Assembly: GCA_040381075.1 (NCBI GenBank)
Contig: JBEIHX010000013.1
Coordinates: 1 to 64,000 of the forward strand
Reading direction: 5' to 3'
Length of the DNA stretch: 64,000 nt
From: JBEIHX01 sp040381075
GTDB lineage: Bacteria; Pseudomonadota; Alphaproteobacteria; Caulobacterales; Aquidulcibacteraceae
The position numbers were made by a program, and so were the translations under genes. Of this stretch, positions 8,136 through 16,763 are shown piece after piece (position 1 is the first letter of the stretch; each line of letters opens with the position of its first letter). A model generated the notes under the pieces. The model did no database searches. It had not been told where the DNA came from and saw only the letters and a list, made by a program, of their open reading frames with translations.

Positions 8136-11084
8136 TCATTGTCCGGCCTGACGCGCGGCGTCCGTCTGCGGTCCCGCCGGCGGCGCGCCTGACAGCACTT
8201 TGACCGTCACGGCCTTCTCCGGGACGAATATCCGGGCGGCGAGCGCCTTCACATCGTCCAGCGTTATGCCAGCATAGTCCTGCTTGATCGTCCGCGTCCG
8301 GTCCAGCCAGCCGGGGCGCGATTGCGACTGCGACAGCACGTCAAGCCAATAGCCGTTGCGTTCGAAGCGCTGGTTGATCTGCTCCAGAAGCGGTTTTCGC
8401 GCCCGCTCGAATTCATCGGCCGAGATCTCGCCGGCGCGCATGCGCGACGCCACCTCCCCGATCGCGCTGACCACCGCCTCCACGTCGCTGGCGCGCGCAT
8501 CCACCGTCGCCTGCACAAAGCCATATCCCTTGAACACGTCCGATGCGCTCGCCGTCACGCCCGGCGAATAGGTCGCCCCGAGACGCTCGCGCACCTCATC
8601 TGTCATCTTCACGTCGAACACGTCCCGCATCAGGCGCAACACGCGCGCCTGGCGCAGGTCGCTTTCGTCGATCCCGGGCCAGCTCACTGACACCGCCGCC
8701 TTGTCGGCGTCGCCGGCGTGGGTCAGCACGATTGGCGCACCCGGCGGCGCGGGGAACCGCACGCCGGCGGCGTTGCGGCTCAGGTCAAAGACGCCCGTGC
8801 GGGCCGGAAGCGCGCCGAGAGTCCGTGCTGCCGCACCGATCGCCGCGTCCACGTCGACATCGCCGACGATCGAGATCTCCATCGGCCCACGCAGCATGGC
8901 GTCGGTCAGGACGGCCCGGATCTCAGCCGGGGTGCGGGACTGGATCTCGGCCAGGGCGGGCACGCCCCAGCGCGGGTCGCCGTCGTGCAGGATGCGCCCG
9001 AGATCGCGCCCGAGCACCCCCTGCGGCGTGGACTCCAGTGTCGGATACCAGACGGCGATCGCCTGGGCGAATTGCTCAAACGCCTCGGGCCGGTAGCCGG
9101 GATCGCTGGCCAGCGCCGCCATCAGCTGGAGCTGAAGCGCCAGATCCGCAGGCGGTACGACGGCGTTCAGGCTGAAGGCGTCATCCCCCATGTCCAGGTC
9201 AAGCGACCAGGCCCGCCCGGCGAGCACCCGCTGCAGTTCGTCGATCGAATGCCGGCCGAGTCCTGCGTTGACGAAGGCGTTGCTGATCCAAAGCCCCAGG
9301 CCTGGCTGGGTTTTCGGCAGCGCCCGCAGGCCGTCGCCGAAACGGGCGGTGATGGACACCGAATCCCTGTCAAACGCGGTCCGCTTGACATTCAGCATGA
9401 CGCCGTTGGCGAACCGCGCGTGGGTGACGCCGAGATCAGCCGCCTCGCTGCGAGACACGACCGGGCCGGGCGGCCCGAAATCGTCGTAGGCAAAAGAGGC
9501 CTCGGCGACCGCGGCCGGCGCAGCCACGCCGGTCAAACTGCTCTCGCGCCAAGCCGTGAGGATCTCCGCCGGGGCATTTGCAAGCACCGCGGAGGTCGAC
9601 AGGAAGAGCAGCGGCGGGCCCTCGCCCCACGCCTCGCGGAAGGCGGTCAGCACGTCCCCCGGCGTGATCGCGCCGGCGAATGCGTCGAATCTCGAGAGGT
9701 CGTCCTGCGGGGTGGAGAACACAGAGCGGTCGTCGAATCCGCCGGCGAGCGCATCGGCGAGCGCCCGGGTCTGGCGTGTCGTCGCGCCGTCTGCGGCGTT
9801 CTTCAGGCTGGTGCGGGCGTTGGCGATCTGTTCAGCGAGCTCAGCCTGCGTGAAGCCATGGGTCAGGGCCCGGCGCAGCTCCTGTTCGGCCACGCCAAGC
9901 GCGGCGCGCCAGCTCTCAGGCCGCGACACGATCGCCACAGAGCCTCCCTGGGCGACATCGAAGGTCTGTCCCCAGGATGCGCTCGCCGACAGGAATGACG
10001 CGCCTGGCTGGCGCGACAGCGTGCTGAACCGGCGCGACAGGATGGAGAACCCGAGCGCGCGCACGAAGGCGCGCCGGCGGTTTTCGGCGGTGTCCGGCTC
10101 GAAGCGGAACGGGGCCAGGCTGGAGATCGTCAGGGTCGTGGGGATGGCGGGATCCTGGACGTAACCCGCCTCAAGCCCGCGCGGCTCGACACGTCCAAGC
10201 GCGGGTCTGCCGAGGGGCGCGTCCGGCGCGCGCCAGTCCGCGAAGCGCGCGGCGATCCGCGCCTCCATCAGGCCGGGATCCACGTCGCCCGTCACCACAA
10301 GCAGCGCGTTGTCCGGCCGGTACCAGCCCCGATAGAGACGCTCAAAGGCCTCGCGTGGCGCCCCTGTGATCACCTCCTGCGCGCCGATGGGCATGCGCCG
10401 GCTTGCCGTCGCCTGCGGGTAAAGGAACGCGAAGCGCGCCAGGAAGGCGCGGAAAGCCGGGGTGTCGCGCACCCGCTTCTCGGAGAGGATCACGCCACGC
10501 TCGCGGTCAATCGCTGCGGGCGACAGCGTCAGCCGTCCACCGGTCTCGCGCATGATCATCAGCGCAGCGTCCACCACCTCGTCGCGCGCATCAGGCAGAT
10601 CGAGCTGATACACGGTTTCCAGAAAACTCGTGTAGGCGTTCGTGTCAGGGCCGAAGGAGAGGCCGTACCGCTCCAGCAGCTTGATCATCTCGCCTTCCGG
10701 GACATTCTCGCTGCCGTTGAACGCCATGTGCTCCAGAAAGTGGGCGAGGCCCCTCTGGTCGTCCGCTTCCATCACCGACCCGACGCCAAAGCGCAGCCGG
10801 ATCGACGCCGCCCTTGAAGGGGTCGCGTTTTTCATGATGGCGTAGGCCAGGCCGTTCGCGAGGCGACCATAGCGGACCGCCGGATCGGGGGTGATGTCCG
10901 ACGCCTCATGGGCCCAGATGCGGCGCTCAAAGGCTGCGGTCTGCAGCGCCGCCGCGGCTGGCGGCGCGCCCGGTGAGTCCGGGCCGCCGGCAGGGGAGGA
11001 TCCGGCGACCGGTCCGCCAGCGCAGGCCGCCAGAACCACAAGGCTTGCAAGGGCCGACATGGCGCGGCCGGCGAAGTTCCTCAT
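8136..11084 (-). CDS. M16 family zinc metallopeptidase, lipoprotein (insulinase-like)
   Basis: About 982 residues, the size of two-module M16 peptidases. The lipoprotein signal ends at the lipobox VLAAC (Cys21), so it is probably lipid-anchored in the envelope. The inverted zinc motif HxxEH is HFLEH at about residues 115-119, followed by the ETVYQLDLPDARDEVVDAAL helix that supplies the third zinc ligand. A second M16 module (from about 520) lacks the zinc motif, as is normal. ATG 11084 is chosen because GGAAGAG lies 6 bases upstream; ATGs at 11102 and 11162 would hide the lipobox. It lies directly upstream of the S9 peptidase on the same strand. Confidence 0.92.
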   Translation of the reverse strand: MRNFAGRAMSALASLVVLAACAGGPVAGSSPAGGPDSPGAPPAAAALQTAAFERRIWAHEASDITPDPAVRYGRLANGLAYAIMKNATPSRAASIRLRFGVGSVMEADDQRGLAHFLEHMAFNGSENVPEGEMIKLLERYGLSFGPDTNAYTSFLETVYQLDLPDARDEVVDAALMIMRETGGRLTLSPAAIDRERGVILSEKRVRDTPAFRAFLARFAFLYPQATASRRMPIGAQEVITGAPREAFERLYRGWYRPDNALLVVTGDVDPGLMEARIAARFADWRAPDAPLGRPALGRVEPRGLEAGYVQDPAIPTTLTISSLAPFRFEPDTAENRRRAFVRALGFSILSRRFSTLSRQPGASFLSASASWGQTFDVAQGGSVAIVSRPESWRAALGVAEQELRRALTHGFTQAELAEQIANARTSLKNAADGATTRQTRALADALAGGFDDRSVFSTPQDDLSRFDAFAGAITPGDVLTAFREAWGEGPPLLFLSTSAVLANAPAEILTAWRESSLTGVAAPAAVAEASFAYDDFGPPGPVVSRSEAADLGVTHARFANGVMLNVKRTAFDRDSVSITARFGDGLRALPKTQPGLGLWISNAFVNAGLGRHSIDELQRVLAGRAWSLDLDMGDDAFSLNAVVPPADLALQLQLMAALASDPGYRPEAFEQFAQAIAVWYPTLESTPQGVLGRDLGRILHDGDPRWGVPALAEIQSRTPAEIRAVLTDAMLRGPMEISIVGDVDVDAAIGAAARTLGALPARTGVFDLSRNAAGVRFPAPPGAPIVLTHAGDADKAAVSVSWPGIDESDLRQARVLRLMRDVFDVKMTDEVRERLGATYSPGVTASASDVFKGYGFVQATVDARASDVEAVVSAIGEVASRMRAGEISADEFERARKPLLEQINQRFERNGYWLDVLSQSQSRPGWLDRTRTIKQDYAGITLDDVKALAARIFVPEKAVTVKVLSGAPPAGPQTDAARQAGQ

Positions 11085-11190
11085 CACGCGCTCTTCCGTC
11101 ATCGACGCCGATCCCGCGCCCCTGACCACAGGCGTAGAGCGCGGCAGGGTTTCAGGCAACATGCGTCCGACCGCGCGCGCCGCGCTCCCG

Positions 11191-11240
11191 GGGCATTTGG
11201 GACTATTGGGGCTTCTGGGGCTTTGGGGGGCTTTTGGGGC
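11191..11240. repeat. 9-bp imperfect tandem array x5
   Basis: Units such as gggcttctg and gggctttgg repeat about five times in the divergent gap between the M16 peptidase and the first GST-like gene. This is the shortest period among the arrays seen here. Confidence 0.6.
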
Positions 11241-11351
11241 GTGCGCGCGGGTTTGCAGGCAGCGCGGTTTCCCTGCCGGGCCGAACCGATTCGACAGTCG
11301 CGCCGCATCTCTTCTATCACATGCAGGAACAGGAACTCGGCGGCCTTATCC

Positions 11352-12122
11352 ATGCTTTTTCTTTGGGAACACCCGCTCTCGCCTTACGCGCAGAAAGTCA
11401 AACTCGTCCTGCGCGAGAAGAATGTCGCTTTTCAGGCGCGGGTTCCCGAAGGTGTGGGGGTCGGCGCGACGGCAGATGACTTCGCCGCAGCCAGTCCGCG
11501 TCGGGAAGTGCCTGCGCTGATTGACGGCGACGCTGTCATCTTCGACAGCCGCATCATCGTCGATTATATCGAAGACAAGCATCCAGCCCCGCCTCTCCTG
11601 GCGCGTGATCCGATCCGACGCGCGCGCGCGCGGATGGTTGAGGAGGCCGTCGACACCCAGCTGGAGGCCATCAACTGGGGTCTTATGGAACTTGCTGTCT
11701 TCAAGCGCGCAGGGCCGGACCTGCGCGCCCGGATGGAGGCGCGCGCCCGCGGGCAGATCTCGGGACTGCAAGCGTTTCTTGCCCGCGAACTCGGCGACGA
11801 CGCCTATTTCGCCGGCGATTTTTTCGGCCGGCCGGACATGGCGGTGATCTCCCACCTCACTGGCCCCGCCCGCCCGCACGGGGGACCGCTCGCCGACTGG
11901 CTCGCCCGCTGCCTGCAACGCGACAGCGTGCGCCAGACGCTGGCCGAAGCCGAAGGCGCGCGCGCCGGCCTTGCGATGGCGGAGCACGCCGTCCGGTCGG
12001 GATCCTTCAGGCGTCAGTATCGCGATCATCGCCTTGAATGGATGATGCGCTCCGGCGGCGTCGACATCGTCCTTGAGGGCCTCGCCGGCCAGACCATTCG
12101 GTTCTCCACGGAATTCTCATGA
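11352..12122 (+). CDS. Glutathione S-transferase family protein
   Basis: About 256 residues. The N-terminal thioredoxin-like GST domain starts LFLWEHPLSPYAQKVKLVLREKNVAF and contains the cis-Pro loop REVPALIDGD and the gamma-Glu-binding ..IFDSRIIVDYIEDKHPAPPLL. A helical C-terminal domain follows. ATG 11352 is chosen because family homology begins at once; the frame is open 43 codons further upstream with no family match. Its stop overlaps the next gene's ATG (ATGA at 12119-12122), so the two GST-like genes are translationally coupled and probably work together. The reaction is not evident from sequence. Confidence 0.88.
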   Translation: MLFLWEHPLSPYAQKVKLVLREKNVAFQARVPEGVGVGATADDFAAASPRREVPALIDGDAVIFDSRIIVDYIEDKHPAPPLLARDPIRRARARMVEEAVDTQLEAINWGLMELAVFKRAGPDLRARMEARARGQISGLQAFLARELGDDAYFAGDFFGRPDMAVISHLTGPARPHGGPLADWLARCLQRDSVRQTLAEAEGARAGLAMAEHAVRSGSFRRQYRDHRLEWMMRSGGVDIVLEGLAGQTIRFSTEFS

Positions 12123-13057
12123 CCGCGCAGCCGCAGATCATTCTTCACCACTATCCGTCGTCACCTTTTTCCGAGAAGGTGCGCCTCGCCCTTGGAATGA
12201 AGGGTCTGCGCTGGGCGTCCGTCGACATCCCGGTGATCATGCCCAAACCGGATCTGACGCCGCTCACCGGCGGCTACCGCCGCACGCCGGTGATGCAGAT
12301 CGGCGCGGATGTCTATTGCGATACCCAGATCATCCTGCGCGAGCTTGAGCGTCGGCATCCGCGCCCCTCGCTCCTGCCGGCCGGTCAGGAGGGATTGGCT
12401 TCTGGCGTCGCGATGTGGACGGACAGAGCGTTCTTCCAGGTGACCGTGGCCGTGATTTTCGGCACCTACGGCGATCAGACCCCGGAGAGCTTCAGGAAGG
12501 ATCGCGAACAGCTGTCCGGCCGGCCGTTCGACACCCGCGCGATGAAGGCCGTCGCGCCGATGATGGAAGACCAGTATCGGGCGCACTTGTCGTGGCTCGA
12601 GGAGCGCCTGCGCGCCTCGGCATCCGGCTGGCTGTTCGGCGCCAGGCCCGGGCTGGCGGACGCCTCGGCCTATATGAACCTGTGGTTCCTGCGCTCGGCG
12701 CTTCCCGAACTCTACGAGAAGTTCATGAAGGACGCGCCGGCGGCTGCGGGCTGGGCCCGCCGGGTCGAGGCGATCGGGCCTGGACGCCCGAAACCGATGT
12801 CGTCGGCGGAAGCGCTTGCAATCGCCCGCGCAAGCGCCCCCGATGACTCCGGCGTCGCTGATCCGCGCGAGCCACAGGGCCTGCAGCGCGGGGATCGCGT
12901 GCGCGTCGCCGCCGACGACTACGGCCGCGATCCGGTCGAGGGTCTCCTGGTGCGCTCCTGCGCCAATGAGATCGTCATCCATCGCAATGACCCCCAGGCC
13001 GGCAGCGTGCATGTGCACTTTCCGCGCGCCGGGTTCCTCGTCACCCGCGTCACGTGA
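12119..13057 (+). CDS. GST N-domain protein with extra C-terminal domain
   Basis: The product has 312 residues. It opens with a GST thioredoxin fold (IILHHYPSSPFSEKVRLALGMKGLRW, then YRRTPVMQIGADVYCDTQIILRELE) and an all-helical GST C-domain to about residue 230. A further 70 residues form a separate beta-rich module (LQRGDRVRVAADDYGRDPVEGLLVRSCANEIVIHR...) not found in standard GSTs. Such extended GSTs form a known proteobacterial subgroup; the added module may bind a substrate or partner, but this is inference. It is translationally coupled to the upstream GST gene. Confidence 0.85.
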   Translation: MTAQPQIILHHYPSSPFSEKVRLALGMKGLRWASVDIPVIMPKPDLTPLTGGYRRTPVMQIGADVYCDTQIILRELERRHPRPSLLPAGQEGLASGVAMWTDRAFFQVTVAVIFGTYGDQTPESFRKDREQLSGRPFDTRAMKAVAPMMEDQYRAHLSWLEERLRASASGWLFGARPGLADASAYMNLWFLRSALPELYEKFMKDAPAAAGWARRVEAIGPGRPKPMSSAEALAIARASAPDDSGVADPREPQGLQRGDRVRVAADDYGRDPVEGLLVRSCANEIVIHRNDPQAGSVHVHFPRAGFLVTRVT

Positions 13058-13088
13058 CGCCGCGATTTCGCCCAAGCCCCGTGTCTCC

Positions 13089-13835
13089 ATGCGCGTCATG
13101 ACAGCGTTGCGCCAGTCCCTCATGATCGCCGTCCTGGCTGCGGCCGCCGCCCTTGCGCCAACCGCCGGGCGGGCGTTCGCCAGCGACCAGGCCCCCGCGG
13201 CGGCGTCGCCAGCCGGCCCCGGCCAGGAGGCGCCCGGCCAGGAGGCGCCCGGCTGGCGCAGGATCGTGGAGCGGGCGCCGGTGTTTGTGCTTGCCGGCCC
13301 CGACGGCGCGCCGCTGCTTCTGGAGAACCAGGTCGCCGGCGTGTTTCTGGAGCCTGGCGATGCGGAGGCCTTTCTGGCCCTTCTGCGCCTGCGCGATCCC
13401 AAACCCCCTGCCGGGGTGCGGGTGATGGCCACCAGTCTTGAAAAGGTGATGCAGTCGATGGCGGCCGGTGCGCTCGCGGTTGCGTTCATCCCAAAGGAAA
13501 GCAACGTCGCCGCCGCCCGCAGCATCAAGCGCAGCGACAGCTTCCGGGAGGCCCCGGTGTTCGTCGTGCAGGTGCGCGGGGATGGCAAGCCGGGCTTCGT
13601 GACCACCCGCCAGGCTGATGAAGATGTCGTTCTCGCCTTCCTGGATTACCCCGATGCGGTTCGCCACGCCGACAAGGTGCGCGCAGCCCAGGGCCCGGGA
13701 TCAGGGACCGTGTTTGTGGGGGTCGCCGGGCTTGCCGGTTTTCTGGATGCGGCGCGCAGGGACCCAAGCCTGGGCCAGGTGCGCATCGTGCCAAGCACGG
13801 CCGCGCGCGCAGCCGCCGCGCTGCGTCAGGACTAG
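13089..13835 (+). CDS. Exported Tic22-like family protein
   Basis: About 248 residues with a signal peptide (MRVMTALRQSLMIAVLAAAAALAPTAGRAFA) and an Ala/Pro/Gly linker containing GQEAP twice. The mature part has two similar halves: VFVLAGPDGAPLLLENQVAGVFLEPGDAEAFLALL...MATSLEKVMQSM...AFIPKESNVAAA, then EAPVFVVQV...GFVTTRQADEDVVLAFLDYPDA...VFVGVAGLAGFLDAAR. This duplicated pattern resembles the Tic22-like family, found in plastids and in bacteria as a periplasmic chaperone-like factor. I recognise the pattern only by eye. It follows the GST pair with a 31-base gap and may belong to that operon. Confidence 0.6.
   Translation: MRVMTALRQSLMIAVLAAAAALAPTAGRAFASDQAPAAASPAGPGQEAPGQEAPGWRRIVERAPVFVLAGPDGAPLLLENQVAGVFLEPGDAEAFLALLRLRDPKPPAGVRVMATSLEKVMQSMAAGALAVAFIPKESNVAAARSIKRSDSFREAPVFVVQVRGDGKPGFVTTRQADEDVVLAFLDYPDAVRHADKVRAAQGPGSGTVFVGVAGLAGFLDAARRDPSLGQVRIVPSTAARAAAALRQD
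13221..13250. repeat. 15-bp in-frame tandem repeat x2 (GQEAP)
   Basis: Unit ggccaggaggcgccc occurs twice exactly and encodes GQEAP-GQEAP in the linker just after the signal peptide of the Tic22-like protein. Confidence 0.8.
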
Positions 13836-13868
13836 TCGCCCGCCGTCGGCTGCCCGGCGCCGGTGACG

Positions 13869-14519
13869 TCAGCCTGGCCGAGGCGGCGTGACCCGACGCA
13901 CGGTGAGGTTGATCCGTCCACCCCCCGGGGCCAGGCGGGACGCGCCGGCGCGCAGCCTGTCCACGCCGTGATAGGCCTGCCGGGCCGGGCCTGACAGCAG
14001 AGCCACGTCGCCGCTCGACAGCCACAGCGCGGCGCAGGGATCGCTGCGGCGCGCCCCGCCGATGCGAAACAGCGCCGGGTCGCCGAGCGAGATCGACAGC
14101 ACGGGCGCCTCGCGGGCGGCCTCGTCGGCGTCCACATGCAGGCCCATGCGCGCCGCGCCCCGATACACATTGATCAGGCAGGCTTCCGGCGGGTGCGGGT
14201 AGCCTGACAGCTCGCGCCACAGCTCGCAGACCATGTCCGGCATCGCCGGCCACGCGGCGCCGGTCACCGGGTGCCGGTCCTGGTAGCGGTAGCCGGTGCG
14301 ATCGCTAACCCACCCGAGCGGCCCGAAATTGCTCATCTGGACGCTGAACGCGGCTCCCGTCCGCGGCATTGTCGGCTGAAACAGGGGGGCCTGGCGCAAA
14401 CCTTCCTGCACCGCGGCGACCAGCGCCTCCTGCGCTGGTCGATCCAGGCGCTCCGGCCACAGCCGAAACCCCTCTGGCGGGGCGACGGGTCGGCGGGCGC
14501 GGGGACTGGCGGCGGGCAT
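13869..14519 (-). CDS. alkB: AlkB-type 2-oxoglutarate/Fe(II) DNA repair dioxygenase
   Basis: The product has 216 residues, the same length as E. coli AlkB. Iron ligands are His128 and Asp130 (LHVDADE) and His184 (AYHGVDR); the 2-oxoglutarate-binding RxNxTxR motif is Arg202-Asn204-Arg208 (GRINLTVRRV). The substrate-lid features MSNFGPLGWVSDRTGYRY and LINVYRG are also present. It removes 1-methyladenine and 3-methylcytosine from DNA by oxidative demethylation. The frame is open to 14666, but that extension reads through a 22-bp direct repeat and has no family similarity, so ATG 14519 is chosen. It is transcribed away from dnaK. Confidence 0.94.
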   Translation of the reverse strand: MPAASPRARRPVAPPEGFRLWPERLDRPAQEALVAAVQEGLRQAPLFQPTMPRTGAAFSVQMSNFGPLGWVSDRTGYRYQDRHPVTGAAWPAMPDMVCELWRELSGYPHPPEACLINVYRGAARMGLHVDADEAAREAPVLSISLGDPALFRIGGARRSDPCAALWLSSGDVALLSGPARQAYHGVDRLRAGASRLAPGGGRINLTVRRVTPPRPG

Positions 14520-14551
14520 GCGCTGATGTCGCCGGCCGACACGGCGCTGTC

Positions 14552-14594
14552 GACATCTTTGATCAGGGTTTCCGACACCTTTGATCAGGGTTTC
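14552..14594. repeat. 22-bp direct repeat x2 upstream of alkB
   Basis: Two adjacent copies of a unit containing ctttgatcagggtttc, differing at one base, lie 33 bases upstream of the alkB start. This is the longest unit seen in the window; the gatc core makes it partly palindromic. Confidence 0.7.
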
Positions 14595-14684
14595 ACTGCC
14601 GGGAGCCGGCCCAAGGACGCCGCCAATCCGGCCGCTGCGCCCGAGCCGGCGCGGCTGTTCGGTCACATCTGCGTGAAATGCCCG

Positions 14685-14712
14685 CTTGCGGCCCGCCGCA
14701 GGCTTCCCATAT
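14685..14712 (+). promoter_or_regulatory. Candidate RpoH (heat-shock sigma-32) promoter for dnaK
   Basis: CTTG at 14685-14688, an 18-base spacer, then CCCATAT at 14706-14712, about 72 bases before the dnaK start. This matches the alphaproteobacterial heat-shock promoter form (CTTG followed by a CCATNT -10). Its position before dnaK supports the call; no transcript data are available. Confidence 0.6.
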
Positions 14713-14783
14713 GTGCGCCAACCCCGGTGCTGCCCGTCAGGCCGGCTTCTTCAATGTCCGCCAGCAAGGGGACCTGTGACGTC

Positions 14784-16691
14784 ATGAGCAAGATCATCGG
14801 CATTGACCTCGGCACGACCAATTCCTGCGTCGCCGTGATGGAAGGCAAGTCCTGGAAAGTCATCGAGAACGCCGAGGGCGCGCGCACGACGCCCTCCGTT
14901 GTTGCGTTCTCCGAAGGCGGCGAACGCCTCATCGGCATGCCCGCCCGCCGCCAGGCCGTGACCAATCCCGAGCACACCTATTTCGCCATCAAGCGCCTGA
15001 TCGGGCGCACCTTCGAAGACCCGATGGTCAAGAAGGACATGGACCTCGTGCCCTACAAGATCGTCAAGGGCCCGACCGGCGACGCCTGGGTCCAGGGCCG
15101 CGGCAAGCAGTACGCGCCGGCCGAAGTCAGCGCCTTCATCCTGCAGAAGATGAAGGAAACCGCGGAAGCCTATCTTGGCGAAACGGTCACCAAGGCGGTG
15201 ATCACCGTGCCGGCGTACTTCAACGACGCCCAGCGCCAGGCGACCAAGGACGCCGGCCAGATCGCCGGCCTTGAGGTCATGCGCATCATCAACGAGCCGA
15301 CTGCGGCTGCGCTCGCCTACGGGCTTGAGAAGTCCGAGGGCAAGACGATCGCGGTCTACGACCTGGGCGGCGGCACGTTCGACGTGTCCGTTCTCGAGAT
15401 CGGCGACGGGGTGTTCGAGGTGAAGTCGACCAACGGGGACACTTTCCTCGGCGGCGAAGACTTCGACATGCGCATCGTCAACTACCTGGCGGACGAGTTC
15501 AAAAAGGAGAAGGGCATCGATCTGCGCAACGACAAGCTCGCCCTGCAGCGGCTCAAGGAAGCCGCCGAGCAGGCCAAGAAGGAGCTGTCGTCGCAGTCGC
15601 AGTATGAAGTGAACCTGCCCTTCATCACCGCCGATCAGACCGGTCCGCAGCACCTTGTGATGAAGATCACGCGCGCCAAGCTTGAGGCCCTGGTCGACGA
15701 TCTGGTTCAGCGCACGATCGAGCCCTGCCGCCAGGCCCTCAAGGACGCCGGTCTTTCCGCCGGTCAGATCGACGAGGTGGTTCTCGTCGGCGGCATGACC
15801 CGCATGCCGAAAATCCAGGAAGTGGTGAAGCAGTTCTTCGGCCGCGACCCCCACAAGGGCGTGAATCCGGATGAAGTCGTCGCCATCGGCGCCGCCATCC
15901 AGGCCGGCGTCCTGCAGGGCGACGTGAAGAACGTCGTGCTGCTCGATGTCACGCCGCTGTCGCTCGGCATCGAGACCGAAGGCGGCATCTTCACCAAGAT
16001 GATCGAACGCAACACCACGGTGCCCACCAAGAAGAGCCAGGTGTTCTCAACGGCGGCCGACAACCAGTCGGCGGTGACCATCCGTGTCTTCCAGGGTGAA
16101 CGCCCGATGGCCGCCGACAACAAGCATCTCGGCCAGTTCGACCTTGTCGGCATTCCCCCGGCGCCGCGCGGGGTGCCGCAGGTCGAGGTCACGTTCGACA
16201 TCGACGCCAACGGCATCGTCTCGGTCAACGCCAAGGACAAGGCCACCGGCAAGGAACAGCAGGTCCGGATCCAGGCCTCGGGCGGCCTGTCGAAGGAGGA
16301 TATTGACCGGATGGTGCGCGACGCCGAGGCGCACGCCACCGCGGACAATGCGCGCCGCGAACTGGCTGAAGCCAAGAACCAGGCCGAGGCGATGGTTCAC
16401 CAGGCCGAGAAGCAGCTCGCCGAGTTTGGCGACAAGGCCCCGGCTGCTGACAGGAAGGCGGCCGAAGACGCCATCGCCGCCCTGCGCGCAGTGGAGACGT
16501 CGGATGACGCCGGCGCCATCACCGCCAAGAGCCAGGCCCTGGCGGCCGCGATGATGAAGATTGGCGAGGCCATGTACGGTCAGGCCGGCGCTGCGGCGCC
16601 GGACGAAGGCCAATCGGCTGGCGGTCGCGCAGACGATGTGGTCGACGCCGAGTACGAAGAGGTCGACGGTCAGAACAAGAAGACCGCGTGA
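14784..16691 (+). CDS. dnaK: Molecular chaperone DnaK (Hsp70)
   Basis: The product has 635 residues. The ATPase domain starts KIIGIDLGTTNSCVAVMEG and contains VITVPAYFNDAQRQATKDAG, YDLGGGTFDVSVLEI and EVVLVGGMTRMPKIQ; the linker DVTPLSLGIETEGG leads into the peptide-binding domain, and a helical lid ends with the acidic tail VVDAEYEEVDG. It folds nascent and stress-damaged proteins with DnaJ and GrpE and controls sigma-32 stability. The frame is open far upstream to 14271, but ATG 14784 is fixed by homology, with AAGGGGA about 12 bases before it. A heat-shock promoter candidate lies upstream and dnaJ follows. Confidence 0.98.
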   Translation: MSKIIGIDLGTTNSCVAVMEGKSWKVIENAEGARTTPSVVAFSEGGERLIGMPARRQAVTNPEHTYFAIKRLIGRTFEDPMVKKDMDLVPYKIVKGPTGDAWVQGRGKQYAPAEVSAFILQKMKETAEAYLGETVTKAVITVPAYFNDAQRQATKDAGQIAGLEVMRIINEPTAAALAYGLEKSEGKTIAVYDLGGGTFDVSVLEIGDGVFEVKSTNGDTFLGGEDFDMRIVNYLADEFKKEKGIDLRNDKLALQRLKEAAEQAKKELSSQSQYEVNLPFITADQTGPQHLVMKITRAKLEALVDDLVQRTIEPCRQALKDAGLSAGQIDEVVLVGGMTRMPKIQEVVKQFFGRDPHKGVNPDEVVAIGAAIQAGVLQGDVKNVVLLDVTPLSLGIETEGGIFTKMIERNTTVPTKKSQVFSTAADNQSAVTIRVFQGERPMAADNKHLGQFDLVGIPPAPRGVPQVEVTFDIDANGIVSVNAKDKATGKEQQVRIQASGGLSKEDIDRMVRDAEAHATADNARRELAEAKNQAEAMVHQAEKQLAEFGDKAPAADRKAAEDAIAALRAVETSDDAGAITAKSQALAAAMMKIGEAMYGQAGAAAPDEGQSAGGRADDVVDAEYEEVDGQNKKTA

Positions 16692-16702
16692 CGCAGGTTG
16701 GC

Positions 16703-16727
16703 GGCGGAGTGGGTCTAACGCTCCGCC
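16703..16727 (+). other. Hairpin between dnaK and dnaJ
   Basis: GGCGGAG pairs with CTCCGCC across an 11-base loop, 12 bases after the dnaK stop. No T-tract follows, so it is more likely an RNA-stability or attenuating stem, giving more DnaK than DnaJ, than a full terminator. Confidence 0.4.
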
Positions 16728-16763
16728 GTCGGCCCGCGCCGCGCGGCAGGATAGGCGCCGTTC

